Assembly (NCBI GenBank): GCA_017455065.1
Contig: JAFTBU010000049.1
Coordinates: 124,001-188,000 of the forward strand
Source: Bacteroidales bacterium
Lineage (GTDB): Bacteria > Bacteroidota > Bacteroidia > Bacteroidales > UBA932
Direction of reading: 5' to 3'
Length of the DNA: 64,000 nt
Under the pieces are notes generated by a model. It was given only the letters and a program-made list of their open reading frames with translations. It ran no database searches and was not told where the DNA came from. Shown here piece by piece: positions 1-10,813 of this stretch. A program made the position numbers and the translations under genes. Every line of letters begins with the position of its first letter. Position 1 is the stretch's first letter.

Positions 1-1
1 G

Positions 2-133
2 GCCTGCGCTCACGAAGCCGGCTGCGATTTCGCACTCGCAGACTGGCACGGGAGAGGCTTCCAGGGCATAGAGACGGATAAAAAATTCTCCAGCGCCGGG
101 CAGGCGCTGGAGATATTGGAGCTGAGCGACTGA
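2..133 (+). CDS. C-terminal fragment, HAD-like hydrolase (partial)
   Basis: The window opens inside a rightward gene; 43 codons remain before TGA at 131-133. The visible tail (…HEAGCDFALADWHGRGF…) has the shape of the last strand and helix of a HAD-superfamily phosphatase, where an 'AxxAG' helix is followed by a hydrophobic strand and a W-G turn. The catalytic DxD and Lys/Asp motifs would lie upstream, outside the window, so the assignment rests on weak end-of-domain similarity only. It converges on the leftward S9 peptidase gene with a 4-base gap and no visible terminator. Confidence 0.45.
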   Translation, partial: ACAHEAGCDFALADWHGRGFQGIETDKKFSSAGQALEILELSD

Positions 134-137
134 AACA

Positions 138-2624
138 TCAGTCGTTATTCATCTGATAGATATCGACGAGTGGCCTCTGGGTATCCCCCAGGAGCCATTC
201 GGCGTAATAATCGGCCATCCTCCAGAAGAAATACTCGTTCATGTCGCCGTAGCCGTGACGCTGTCCGGGGAAATAGAGGAAATCGAAGCGCTTGTTGGCA
301 CGGATCAGAGCGTCCATCACGCGTATGGTGTTGGCAGGGTGGACATTGTTGTCTATGTCTCCCGTGGCCAGCATCAGGTGTCCCTTGAGGTTCTTCACCA
401 GGGCCTGGTTCTTCTCGATGCTGTAGGCGAAGGTGGTGTCGCTCTGGACTATCTTCTCCTGGATACCGTGGTGCTGCTCGCTCCACCAGCGGTTGTAGAT
501 GCTGTTGTCATGGTTGCCTGAGCAGGACACGGCCGCCTTGTAGAAATCGGGATAGGTCAGGATGGCCGCGGTGGACATGAATCCGCCGCCGGAGTGACCG
601 TGGATGCCCACCCGGTCGAGGTCCATGTAGGGATGGATGGCCCCGAGCTGCTGGAGGGCGTATTTCTGGTCCTCCAGACCGTAGTCACGGAGATTGCCGT
701 AGCCATAGTTGTGATACCACTTGGAGCGGTTGGGATGACCTCCGCGGTTACCTACGGTGACCACGATGAAGCCTACCTGGGCGAGACGGTCGACCCTGGT
801 CATGCCGGAGGACCATGCTATGTTGTTGGCCTCGACCTGGGGACCGGGATAGACGTATTCGCACACGGGGTATATTTTGGTGGAATCGAAATCGAAAGGT
901 TTGTACATCACGCCCCAGAGGTCGGTAATGCCGTCGGCGGCCTTGACCTTGAAGCGCTCGGGGAACTTGTATCCGGCTTCGAAGAGCCTGGAGAAATCAG
1001 CCACTTCGAGATCCATGACCTTGCGGCCGGTCTGGGCGTTGTACAGGGCCGATGCGGGCTGGGCGTCCACCCTGGAATAGTTGGCCACGAACCAGCGGCC
1101 GTCGTCGCTGGCGAGGGACTGCACATCCATATCGTCCATGTCCAGCTGCTGCATGGCTCCTCCTGCGAGACTGACCTTGAAAGTGTGCATCTGGTAGGGA
1201 TTCTCATCCTTGTTCACTCCGCAGGCGCTCAGGATCACGTATCCCGCCGCCTCGTTGACCTCGACCACATCCTCCACGTGGAAGGCGCCTTCGGTGAGGT
1301 TGCGCACCAGGGTGCCGTCGGCATTGTAGAGGTAGAGGTTGGCCCAGCCGTTGCGCTCGGACCACCAGATGAACTGGCTGCCGCCCTTGATGAAGCGGGG
1401 CTCGCGGGTCTCCACATAGGTATTCATCCTCTCGGGCACCACGGTGCGGGCGGAATCGGCGTCGATATCGACCCGCACGAGGTCTATACGCTTGAGGTCG
1501 CGGCTGAGGCGCTGTGCGTAGAAGCCGCTGTCGTCACCGAGCCATTTGGCGCTGCGGTAATCGGCATAGCCGTCCTTGGTGGTCATGGGAGCCCTGAGTA
1601 TCTCCATGTCCTGGTCCTTGAAAGCTGACACAGAGATCTCGCGGCTGGTGCCTGAGGCTGCGTCGAAGACGTAGAGATAGCCCTTGGGACCGGGCTCGCC
1701 GGGCATCTGGTAGTGGTAGGTCTCGAGGGTCGGACGGGGCTGGCTCACCGAATTGATGACCCAGAGTTCCTTGACCTTGGACATATCCCATTTGAGCACG
1801 GCGAAATGCCTGGAATCAGGAGACCAGAGCACAGACGCCATGGAGCGGCGGGTGCTGTCGGTCTGGGTGTCGCCGGTATAGTTGCCGCCTCCCCAGGAGA
1901 AGTCCTTCACGCCGTCGAAGGTGAGCTGGCGCTCCACCAGGGTGCTGTCCTTCTCGTCCTTGGCCGCCTTGCGCATGTTGGTGGTGTCCATGGCCCAGAG
2001 ATTGTGGTTCTTCAGATACACACCCATGAGTCCGTCAGGAGAGAGGGAAGCCCACCTGGGGTACTTCTGCTCTTCTTTTTCCTTCTCTTCCGTGACATCG
2101 GTCAGGGTCCTGGAAGCTATGTCGTAACTGAAATGAAAGACTTTCTTTTCGGGACGTCCGGGACGTGAGGCCACTGCCTTCTTGGTCGTATCCTTGTCGG
2201 CCGGCTTGTCCTGGGTGCTGGTGATGTCGAAGGTGAAGGTCTTGTCATCTTCGAGCTTCAGGTTCTGGAAGGGGATGTGCTGGGCGTCGAAGGGATCCTT
2301 TACGATCTCAGTGAGCTGCATTGCGAGTTTCACGGGCTCCAGGGTCTCGGTCCTGGACCCGGAAGCCGGGTCGACGATATAATAGCGTGTCCCCTGTGCC
2401 GTCTTCCACGCATACCAGAACTTGTCCGAATCCCTGAACCAGCGGGGCGTGACGGAGGTTGAATAAACCATCTGACCGACTTTCTTGGCGGAGAAGCGGG
2501 CGGCGAGGTCGTAATTTGCAGTGCGGACATGTCTGTCATCCTTGGGGGCCTCTTTCTGAGGCTGCGCGTATGCTGCGGCGCACAGTGACAGCATCGCGGA
2601 GATGATTACGATAAGTCTTTTCAT
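138..2624 (-). CDS. Secreted S9 family peptidase (dipeptidyl-peptidase IV-like)
   Basis: 828 residues. The first ~20 residues are a signal peptide ending at an AYA-Q site, so the enzyme is periplasmic or surface-located. Residues ~60-520 form the beta-propeller of the DPP-IV N-terminal family; the C-terminal ~250 residues are the alpha/beta-hydrolase domain with nucleophile Ser678 in GHSGGG, Asp758 in GDIDNNVH and His790 in QRHGYG. S9B enzymes release dipeptides, usually Xaa-Pro or Xaa-Ala, from peptide N-termini, which suits a proteolytic Bacteroidales. GHSGGG departs from the GWSYGG of classical DPP-IV, so substrate preference may differ. A second S9 gene lies at 3447-5324 beyond nadE, but the two have different lengths and nucleophile motifs and are not a recent duplication. 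No exact TAnnTTTG element is seen upstream; a one-mismatch TATCTTTA lies on this strand near 2665. Confidence 0.9.
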   Translation of the reverse strand: MKRLIVIISAMLSLCAAAYAQPQKEAPKDDRHVRTANYDLAARFSAKKVGQMVYSTSVTPRWFRDSDKFWYAWKTAQGTRYYIVDPASGSRTETLEPVKLAMQLTEIVKDPFDAQHIPFQNLKLEDDKTFTFDITSTQDKPADKDTTKKAVASRPGRPEKKVFHFSYDIASRTLTDVTEEKEKEEQKYPRWASLSPDGLMGVYLKNHNLWAMDTTNMRKAAKDEKDSTLVERQLTFDGVKDFSWGGGNYTGDTQTDSTRRSMASVLWSPDSRHFAVLKWDMSKVKELWVINSVSQPRPTLETYHYQMPGEPGPKGYLYVFDAASGTSREISVSAFKDQDMEILRAPMTTKDGYADYRSAKWLGDDSGFYAQRLSRDLKRIDLVRVDIDADSARTVVPERMNTYVETREPRFIKGGSQFIWWSERNGWANLYLYNADGTLVRNLTEGAFHVEDVVEVNEAAGYVILSACGVNKDENPYQMHTFKVSLAGGAMQQLDMDDMDVQSLASDDGRWFVANYSRVDAQPASALYNAQTGRKVMDLEVADFSRLFEAGYKFPERFKVKAADGITDLWGVMYKPFDFDSTKIYPVCEYVYPGPQVEANNIAWSSGMTRVDRLAQVGFIVVTVGNRGGHPNRSKWYHNYGYGNLRDYGLEDQKYALQQLGAIHPYMDLDRVGIHGHSGGGFMSTAAILTYPDFYKAAVSCSGNHDNSIYNRWWSEQHHGIQEKIVQSDTTFAYSIEKNQALVKNLKGHLMLATGDIDNNVHPANTIRVMDALIRANKRFDFLYFPGQRHGYGDMNEYFFWRMADYYAEWLLGDTQRPLVDIYQMNND

Positions 2625-2681
2625 TATTTTGGATTTGGATTTTCCGGTAATACATTTGTAAAGATAGCATTTTTAAATTGC

Positions 2682-2689
2682 TATCTTTG
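2682..2689 (+). promoter_or_regulatory. -7 element TATCTTTG for nadE
   Basis: Exact match to the Bacteroidota consensus TAnnTTTG. A TTG at 2656-2658 lies 23 bases upstream, a fair -33 partner. The nadE ATG is 16 bases downstream. Confidence 0.7.
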
Positions 2690-2705
2690 TAAAAACAACG
2701 GAAAA

Positions 2706-3452
2706 ATGGACTACAATGCTTTGAAAGACGCCTGCGTGGCGTGGATACGTGGATGGTTCGAAAAGAACGGCCCCAAATGCAACGCCGTGCTGGGCATGAG
2801 CGGTGGCAAGGACAGTACGATTGCCGCGGCGCTGTGCGCCGAAGCCCTGGGCAAGGACAGGGTCGTCGGCATTGCAATGCCTGCAGACGGCCAGAGCCTC
2901 AACGGAGCAGATGAAATCTGCAGTTACCTGGGTATCCGGTATCTGTGCCTGCCCATAGGCAAGGTGGAATCGGAGCTCGATGCTCTCGGCCAGTATCTCG
3001 AAGGAGGGTTCAGCCTGCAGACTGTCCAGAACATACCGCCGAGGATACGTATGACCGTGCTGTATGCCGCAGCCCAGAGCCTGGACGGGATGGTAGCCAA
3101 CACCTGCAATCTCTCGGAAGACTATATAGGCTACGCCACCCTGTTCGGAGACGCTGCAGGTTCGTTCTCGCCCCTTCGCAAGCTCTGCGTGAGAGAGGTC
3201 ATCGGCATAGGGCACGCTCTAGGCCTGCCTTCACGCTGGGTCGAGAAAATCCCGGATGACGGGCTGCCCGGCTCCTGCCCCGACGAAGAAAAGTTCGGCT
3301 TCAGCTACGGCACCCTCGACAAATACATACGCGAAGGCGTCTGCGAAGACCCGTCCATAAAGGAGAAGATAGACAGAATGCACCGCAGGAATGTGTTCAA
3401 GACCGAAATCCTGCACATTCCTGCGTTCGACCCGGGGTTCCCGGTACTATAA
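2706..3452 (+). CDS. nadE: NAD+ synthase, ammonia-dependent
   Basis: 248 residues, the length of stand-alone NH3-dependent NAD synthetases. It adenylates deamido-NAD+ with ATP and amidates it with ammonia, the last step of NAD+ synthesis, in the cytoplasm. The PP-loop SGGKDS is at residues 32-37, and the conserved downstream block around NLSEDYIGYATLFGDAAG is present. There is no N-terminal glutaminase (nitrilase) domain, so ammonia or another glutaminase must supply nitrogen. Its end overlaps the end of the leftward S9 gene by 6 bases; its own promoter lies at 2682-2689. Confidence 0.93.
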   Translation: MDYNALKDACVAWIRGWFEKNGPKCNAVLGMSGGKDSTIAAALCAEALGKDRVVGIAMPADGQSLNGADEICSYLGIRYLCLPIGKVESELDALGQYLEGGFSLQTVQNIPPRIRMTVLYAAAQSLDGMVANTCNLSEDYIGYATLFGDAAGSFSPLRKLCVREVIGIGHALGLPSRWVEKIPDDGLPGSCPDEEKFGFSYGTLDKYIREGVCEDPSIKEKIDRMHRRNVFKTEILHIPAFDPGFPVL

Positions 3453-5324
3453 GTGCTCCACGAAATAATCCGTGATCTTGGCGTTGAGATGGTTTCTCCA
3501 TACGCCGCTCACGTTGTGCTCCGAGCGGGGATAAGGGAAATAATCCAGCTGGATGTCCTCTTCGATGCAGCGCTGCACGAAGCTCAGCGAATGCTCCCAG
3601 ACGACAGTCTGGTCGATGGCACCCTGGCAGATGAGAAGCCGCCCCTTCAGGTGGGGTGCCATATTGATAAGGGATGTCTTGGCGAAGCCCTCCGGGTTGG
3701 ACTCGGGGGTATCCATGTAACGCTCTCCGTACATGACCTCATACCACTTCCAGTCAATGACGGGGCCGCCGGCGACACCCACTTTGAAAACCTCGGGATA
3801 ATTTGTCATCAGCGATATGGTCATGAATCCGCCGTAGCTCCATCCGTGGACGCCGACCCTGGTTTCATCGACCCAGGGCTCGTCGAGCAGGGTCCTGATA
3901 CCGGACATCTGGTCGGCCATTTCGGCCTGGCCGCACTGGCGGTTGATAGCTTTCTCAAAAGCCGCTCCCCGGTTCTGGGTCCCTCTGTTGTCCTGTACAT
4001 AGACCACATAGCCTCTCTGGGCCATGGCCATCTCCCACAGGCGTACGTTCCCCTGCCAGGCACCGGTGACCATCTGGGAATGGGGGCCGCCATAGACATA
4101 GACTATGAGGGGATATTTCTTGGAAGGATCGAAGCCCAGGGGCTTGAACAGGCGGTAATAGTTTTCGAACTGTCCGTCCGCTGAAGGCACGGTGCCGAAT
4201 TCCACCTCGCACTTCGCGTAGCTTCCAAGCGGGTCCGGAGCCTCGTCCAGGGTCTCCAGGAGGGTGCCGTCGATCTTTCGCAGCTGCGTCACTGCCGGGA
4301 CGTCATAGTCGCTCCACAGGTCGACGAAACGCTTGAAATCCGGGCTCAGGCTCACGGTGTGCATGCCCCGGCCTGAAGTGAGCTGCTGCGGCCTGGCATT
4401 GCGCCGGCGGGTGTCGATGCGGAAAAGATGCCGCTGCACCGGAGATACCTCCGCCGAATAATAATAGACATAGCGGCCGTCATTGTCAATGTACTCCACA
4501 TCGGCATCCACCGCGGTCAGGCGCCTGACGGTGCCCAGGGTGTCGCAGAGATAGAGATTGCGGTAGCCGTCGCGGTTGTCGGTGCGATAGAGGAAGTTCC
4601 AGCTGTCCTTCATGAAATACAGGGGGTCCAGCGGCTCCACCCACGCATCGTTCTCCTCCGTCAGCAGGGTCCTTACGAATGTGCCGTCGCAGGAGCGGTA
4701 CATATTGAGGTGCATGCGATGCTGGCTGCGGTCCAGCACCTGGATGAAAATGTACCTGTCGTCAGGCGACCAGGTGATGTTGGTAAGGTACTGCTCGTCG
4801 GTGAAGTCGTCCGGGACTATGGTCGCGATAATGGACCCGAGGCTGTCGCAGACGCACAGGGCTATGTGCTCCGAGGCCATGCCGTTCATGGGATATTTCA
4901 CGCTCACGAGTTCGCCCGTGCGGGTGTTGATGTCCAGCAGGGGGAATGAAGTCACGTCCCTTTCGTCCTTGCGGTACACCGCGGCGAGGCTGCCTCCGTT
5001 GGAGGGGAAGACTCCCCCGCTGATGCCGAATTCATTGCGCGAGACGCTCGTGCCGTAGATGATTCCGGGGTCGTCCGATACGGGAAGGGGCCAGAGGGTG
5101 CCGGCGCCGGACGGACGGTATCCCCTTTCAGGATCCCCTGACTCATTCCAATGCCAAAGGGGCGTGGTGGTGTTGTAGGGAGAGCGGACCCTGGCAAGGT
5201 CAGCCATTTCCAGTATAGGCCCGCCGGGATTTGACTCGGGGGAAACGTGAAGCACCTTCCTCTGTGCGAAGGAAGGTGCTGCGGCGAGCCACAGGGCCGC
5301 CAGGATTGTCATTGTCCTTTTCAT
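3447..5324 (-). CDS. Secreted S9 family peptidase (prolyl oligopeptidase/DPP-IV clan)
   Basis: 625 residues with a signal peptide (residues 1 to ~20, cleavage after SFA). Residues ~60-360 are beta-propeller blades; the catalytic domain has Ser496 in GWSYGG, Asp571 in GAIDQTVVWEH and His603 in SEHNV. GWSYGG and the compact size fit DPP-IV-type exopeptidases. Its ATG overlaps the TGA of the 140-residue membrane protein upstream (ATGA at 5321-5324), so it is probably translated from the gyrB/tig transcript. It converges on nadE with a 6-base overlap. Confidence 0.9.
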   Translation of the reverse strand: MKRTMTILAALWLAAAPSFAQRKVLHVSPESNPGGPILEMADLARVRSPYNTTTPLWHWNESGDPERGYRPSGAGTLWPLPVSDDPGIIYGTSVSRNEFGISGGVFPSNGGSLAAVYRKDERDVTSFPLLDINTRTGELVSVKYPMNGMASEHIALCVCDSLGSIIATIVPDDFTDEQYLTNITWSPDDRYIFIQVLDRSQHRMHLNMYRSCDGTFVRTLLTEENDAWVEPLDPLYFMKDSWNFLYRTDNRDGYRNLYLCDTLGTVRRLTAVDADVEYIDNDGRYVYYYSAEVSPVQRHLFRIDTRRRNARPQQLTSGRGMHTVSLSPDFKRFVDLWSDYDVPAVTQLRKIDGTLLETLDEAPDPLGSYAKCEVEFGTVPSADGQFENYYRLFKPLGFDPSKKYPLIVYVYGGPHSQMVTGAWQGNVRLWEMAMAQRGYVVYVQDNRGTQNRGAAFEKAINRQCGQAEMADQMSGIRTLLDEPWVDETRVGVHGWSYGGFMTISLMTNYPEVFKVGVAGGPVIDWKWYEVMYGERYMDTPESNPEGFAKTSLINMAPHLKGRLLICQGAIDQTVVWEHSLSFVQRCIEEDIQLDYFPYPRSEHNVSGVWRNHLNAKITDYFVEHL

Positions 5325-5743
5325 TCGGTCTCTCCAACTATAGGGATGCTGGTGCCCAGATCGGATTCTGTGACGGAGACGATCTCATCCACGATGTACT
5401 TCTGCATGCCCCTCCAGGGAAGGGCACCGTTGTACTCCTTGTAATGGAGCTGGACCAGCTTGCCGCTGCATTTCATCAGGGAATCGGCGACAGCGGGATC
5501 CTCCACGGAGAAATTGAATTCGTTGGACTGGATGTTTCCGCCGCCCTTGGCGCCTTTGAAACCGGCTTGGATGAGGCGGCCCTCATAGGTCTTCCAGACC
5601 CAGCCTTTGTAGACTATCTGGTTCAGTTCACCGGCTTTCACCCCGGTGCCCAGCACGAAGTAGAACTTCACCCAGCAGAAACCCGCCAGGCCGAGAAGGA
5701 CTACTATCACGATGATGACTGCAATTTTGCTTCCGGTTTTCAT
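5321..5743 (-). CDS. Small membrane-anchored protein of unknown function
   Basis: 140 residues: a Lys-flanked N-terminal transmembrane helix (residues ~7-30) followed by a soluble beta-rich domain expected outside the cytoplasm. Conserved-looking pieces are GELNQIVYKG, KTYEGRLIQAGFKG and the Trp-containing NGALPWRG. From memory, similar Bacteroidales proteins are sometimes labelled 6-phosphogluconate dehydrogenase, but there is no Rossmann fold here and the length excludes it. It sits between trigger factor (12-base gap) and the S9 peptidase (ATGA overlap), hinting at a role around secretion or envelope proteolysis; that is inference. Confidence 0.75.
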   Translation of the reverse strand: MKTGSKIAVIIVIVVLLGLAGFCWVKFYFVLGTGVKAGELNQIVYKGWVWKTYEGRLIQAGFKGAKGGGNIQSNEFNFSVEDPAVADSLMKCSGKLVQLHYKEYNGALPWRGMQKYIVDEIVSVTESDLGTSIPIVGETE

Positions 5744-5755
5744 GGCAAGGGAGGA

Positions 5756-6745
5756 TTAAAGCTCTGCGAATTTGGATGCGCTGATCTTCTTGGAGGCGAT
5801 GGTGATGGTCTCGCGGATCTTGGCCATGACCTTCTGGTCTTCGACCTGTTCCTCGAGACGGCCGATCTGCTTGCGGTCGGAGAGGACGTTGTTCACTGCG
5901 TCGGCGATCAGTTCATCGGGCACATTTCCCATACTGTACATGGCATACTGGTAGGTCACGAAAGCGTGTGCGGCTTCCTTGATGTCCTCTTCGGTCACCT
6001 TGAAGTCGAATTTCTTCATCAGGTAGCCCCTGACGAGCTGCCAGCGGAAGTCCTCGCAGAAACCGGGGAAATCCTTTTCGATTTCTTCCTTGGTCAGTTT
6101 GCCTTCGTTGGCCACGAAGAGCCACCTCTTGAGGAAGTCCTCGGGGAGGGCGATGCCGGCCTTCTTCACGAAATAGTCGCGGATGTCCTTGGAGAGGCGC
6201 CAGTCGGACTGCTGCTTGTACTGTCCCTTGAGCCTTTCGGTGACTTCCTTGTCGATGTCTTCGTCACTCTTCTCCTCTTTCTTCTCCTCATAGTACTTCT
6301 TGAGGCTGTCGATCATGGGCTGCTTGGATTTGGCGTCCACGGTGACGGTATAGGAATTGACGGTGTCTTCCTTGACGACGTCGAGCTTGACCTCGGGAGA
6401 GACGGCGATGTCGAAGATGAATTTGAAGTCGTTTCCGTCCACCCACTCGTTCTCAGGCTGCTTCTCGCTGGTGAGGGGCTCGCCGAGGATGTTCAGCTTG
6501 TGGCCGGTGATGTAATCCTCGAGGCCCTGGGAGATGACCTGGTTGACGGACTCTGCGAGAGCCTGCTCGCCATAGACGCGGCGCACCAGGGACTCGGGCA
6601 CGTTTCCTTTGCGGAAGCCCTTGAAGTCAGCCCTGCGGCGGTAGTCAGCTATTTTCTTGCGGACGGTCTCCGAATAATCGTCCTTGACGATCTCCATCGT
6701 GAGTTCGATGTTGAGTGCATCGATCTTGTTTTCTGTAACTTTCAT
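5756..6745 (-). CDS. tig: Trigger factor lacking the PPIase domain
   Basis: 329 residues against ~430-450 for usual trigger factors. The N-terminal ribosome-binding domain (residues 1 to ~115) is intact and carries the signature GFRKGNVP at 43-50 that docks on ribosomal protein L23. The C-terminal helical chaperone arms are present (about residues 130-329, from …DSLKKYYEEKK… to the end). What is missing is the ~100-residue FKBP-type PPIase domain normally inserted between them: the chain passes from a short strand (VNSYTVTVDA) straight into the arm helices. It should still bind nascent chains but not isomerise prolines. The frame is continuous and the junction in-frame, so this looks like a natural domain loss, not an assembly error. 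It lies 15 bases after the 7TM-HD gene. Confidence 0.85.
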   Translation of the reverse strand: MKVTENKIDALNIELTMEIVKDDYSETVRKKIADYRRRADFKGFRKGNVPESLVRRVYGEQALAESVNQVISQGLEDYITGHKLNILGEPLTSEKQPENEWVDGNDFKFIFDIAVSPEVKLDVVKEDTVNSYTVTVDAKSKQPMIDSLKKYYEEKKEEKSDEDIDKEVTERLKGQYKQQSDWRLSKDIRDYFVKKAGIALPEDFLKRWLFVANEGKLTKEEIEKDFPGFCEDFRWQLVRGYLMKKFDFKVTEEDIKEAAHAFVTYQYAMYSMGNVPDELIADAVNNVLSDRKQIGRLEEQVEDQKVMAKIRETITIASKKISASKFAEL

Positions 6746-6760
6746 TTCTTGTATCTGATA

Positions 6761-8791
6761 TTATTGATTTCTTTTGGGATATGCTATCCGGTCGTGGTAG
6801 AGCTGCGCCAGATAGGACTTGAGGGCTTCCTTGACCATGCCCAGCTCCTTGATGGTGATGTCGGCGTCGGCCAGCTGCCCTGCTTCCACCTTGCCCTGGG
6901 TGATGGATTCGACGAGCTCGGAATAGGCCTCAGGGCTGTGCTCCTTGAGAGAGCGGGAAGCCGCTTCAAGACTGTCGCTGAGCATCAGTATCACCTGCTC
7001 CCTGGTCTTGGGAGTCATGCCCTTGTAGGTAAAGTCGGCCACATCCGCAGGATCCCCTCCTTCGCTTACGAACTTATGGAAGAAGTAAGTCACGACCGTA
7101 GTGCCGTGATGGGTGATGATGAAGTCCTTGATGATGGAAGGAAGCTTCCACCTGTCGGCGCGGGCTAAACCGTCGGAGACATGGTTAATGATCTCGTGTG
7201 CGCTCTGACGGGCGCTCAGCGAGCTGTGGTACTTGGCTGTGGAGTCGTCTCCCACCAGGGATTCGTTCTCGACGAAGCAGAGAGGATTGGACATCTTGCC
7301 TATATCGTGGTAGAGGGCTCCTGCCCTCACCAGAGGCACGTCGGCGTTGATCGCACGGGCGGCTGCGTCAGCCATGTTCATGACCTGGAGTGAATGCTGG
7401 AAGGTGCCGGGAGCCTTGCTCTCGAGTTCCCTGATGGCCGGAGAGCCGGTGTCGCAGAGTTCCGCCAGACGGGTGGAGGACACCAGGTCGAAGGCTTTTT
7501 CGAAAAGGAAGACGAAAGGATAGCCGACCACGGTGAGCAGGCAGCCCAGGAATATGAACAGGACCCTGCGGACCGGGATGACCGAGAAGATGTCCAGCAT
7601 ATAGAACATCATGTAGACCGTCATCATCACCGCGAAGATGATCATGGCGTTGATGAACTGCTTCCAGCCCTTGTTGAAAAAGTCGTGGGTGTAGATGGTC
7701 ACAGCGCCCGCAGCGAAATTCATGAGGAAGAGCGGGGCTCCGTCCGAGCTGAACACCAGCAGGGGCAGCAGGGTCACCACAAAGACTGCGAAGACCGTCC
7801 TGTTGCGGAAGAATGACTTGAGATATATGGCTCCCAGGGAGAACGGCACCAGGAAGAGCAGTTCTTCGTTGATTCTGCAGGCCAGGCAGGTCATCAGGGT
7901 CATTATCAGGAAGACCGTGATGATGTACAGGAAGCCCTTGGACCCCAGGAGCGAAGGCTGGGTGAGATATACCAGGCTGAAAAGCAGCCCCGACAGCAGC
8001 AGGGCCAGGAGTATGTCTCCGAGCCACACCAGGGCGGGCCTGTGGACGTAGCCCAGGTTGCTCTCGTATTCCCTTTTGTAGGAATCGAGCATCTGGGCGA
8101 TGTCGGCGGTGATGATCTCCCCTTCCGCGACTATGAGCTGGCCGGCGCTGACATAGCCCGAGGTGGGAGAGATATAATTGTCCGATTCCCTGTGCACGAG
8201 CTCCGTAGTCTGGGGGTCGTAGCTGAGGTTGGGGACAATGATGTCATATACCCCGGCGGCGTCGAAGACTGAGTCAATCCTGGCCTGGGGGTAGCGGGAC
8301 GCGACCGCGGCAAGGAGTTTGGCCCGGGCGTCCGAAAGTTTGTACACGTCGGAAGCGGGGTGCTTCACGGCCCTCTTGTTCCTCTGGATAAAGAGCACCG
8401 GGTCGCCTGAATCGGAGAATTTTACACCCTCGTCCGAAATGACTCCATGGGAATATATGTCCCTGGCCGCCGAGCTGATGGCTCCGCGGATGGAAGCGTA
8501 CTCCCCGAGGTCGAGGGCTCCTACGGCCTGGAGGCGGCGGTTCACCGTCTCCTCCGAATAACGGTAGTAGGGTATCACATTTTCCGAAGTGCTGCTCATC
8601 TCTTCCTGGAGCTGTTCCTCGGTCTTGTAGATGGGGAAATCGAACTGGGCCACCAGAGACTCGTATCTCCAGGCCGAACCTTTCTTGTAGTTGTAGGAGA
8701 AATGCGCTTTTCGAGGCATGCAGAACACCAAAACAGCCGCAGCAAGGAGCAGCGGCAGTATGGTTTTCATAGGAGTTTGCAACCTGGACAT
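6761..8791 (-). CDS. 7TM-HD family cyclic-di-AMP phosphodiesterase (PgpH-like)
   Basis: 676 residues in the 7TMR-HD arrangement: one N-terminal membrane helix, an extracytoplasmic 7TM-HDED domain (~30-250), a cluster of about seven membrane helices (~260-440) and a C-terminal cytoplasmic HD domain (~455-630). HD metal ligands are visible in GTFQHSL, ALYHDIGKM, the following HEIINH and THHGT, and a late SDSLEAA Asp. In PgpH this domain hydrolyses c-di-AMP to pApA; no diadenylate cyclase lies in the window. The gene begins 12 bases after gyrB. An alternative ATG seven codons in (8770) sits directly before the first membrane helix; neither has a clear Shine-Dalgarno site. Confidence 0.85.
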   Translation of the reverse strand: MSRLQTPMKTILPLLLAAAVLVFCMPRKAHFSYNYKKGSAWRYESLVAQFDFPIYKTEEQLQEEMSSTSENVIPYYRYSEETVNRRLQAVGALDLGEYASIRGAISSAARDIYSHGVISDEGVKFSDSGDPVLFIQRNKRAVKHPASDVYKLSDARAKLLAAVASRYPQARIDSVFDAAGVYDIIVPNLSYDPQTTELVHRESDNYISPTSGYVSAGQLIVAEGEIITADIAQMLDSYKREYESNLGYVHRPALVWLGDILLALLLSGLLFSLVYLTQPSLLGSKGFLYIITVFLIMTLMTCLACRINEELLFLVPFSLGAIYLKSFFRNRTVFAVFVVTLLPLLVFSSDGAPLFLMNFAAGAVTIYTHDFFNKGWKQFINAMIIFAVMMTVYMMFYMLDIFSVIPVRRVLFIFLGCLLTVVGYPFVFLFEKAFDLVSSTRLAELCDTGSPAIRELESKAPGTFQHSLQVMNMADAAARAINADVPLVRAGALYHDIGKMSNPLCFVENESLVGDDSTAKYHSSLSARQSAHEIINHVSDGLARADRWKLPSIIKDFIITHHGTTVVTYFFHKFVSEGGDPADVADFTYKGMTPKTREQVILMLSDSLEAASRSLKEHSPEAYSELVESITQGKVEAGQLADADITIKELGMVKEALKSYLAQLYHDRIAYPKRNQ

Positions 8792-8803
8792 GTCTCGGAG
8801 GGC

Positions 8804-10804
<2,001 letters not shown>

Positions 10805-10813
10805 CTAAAAAAA

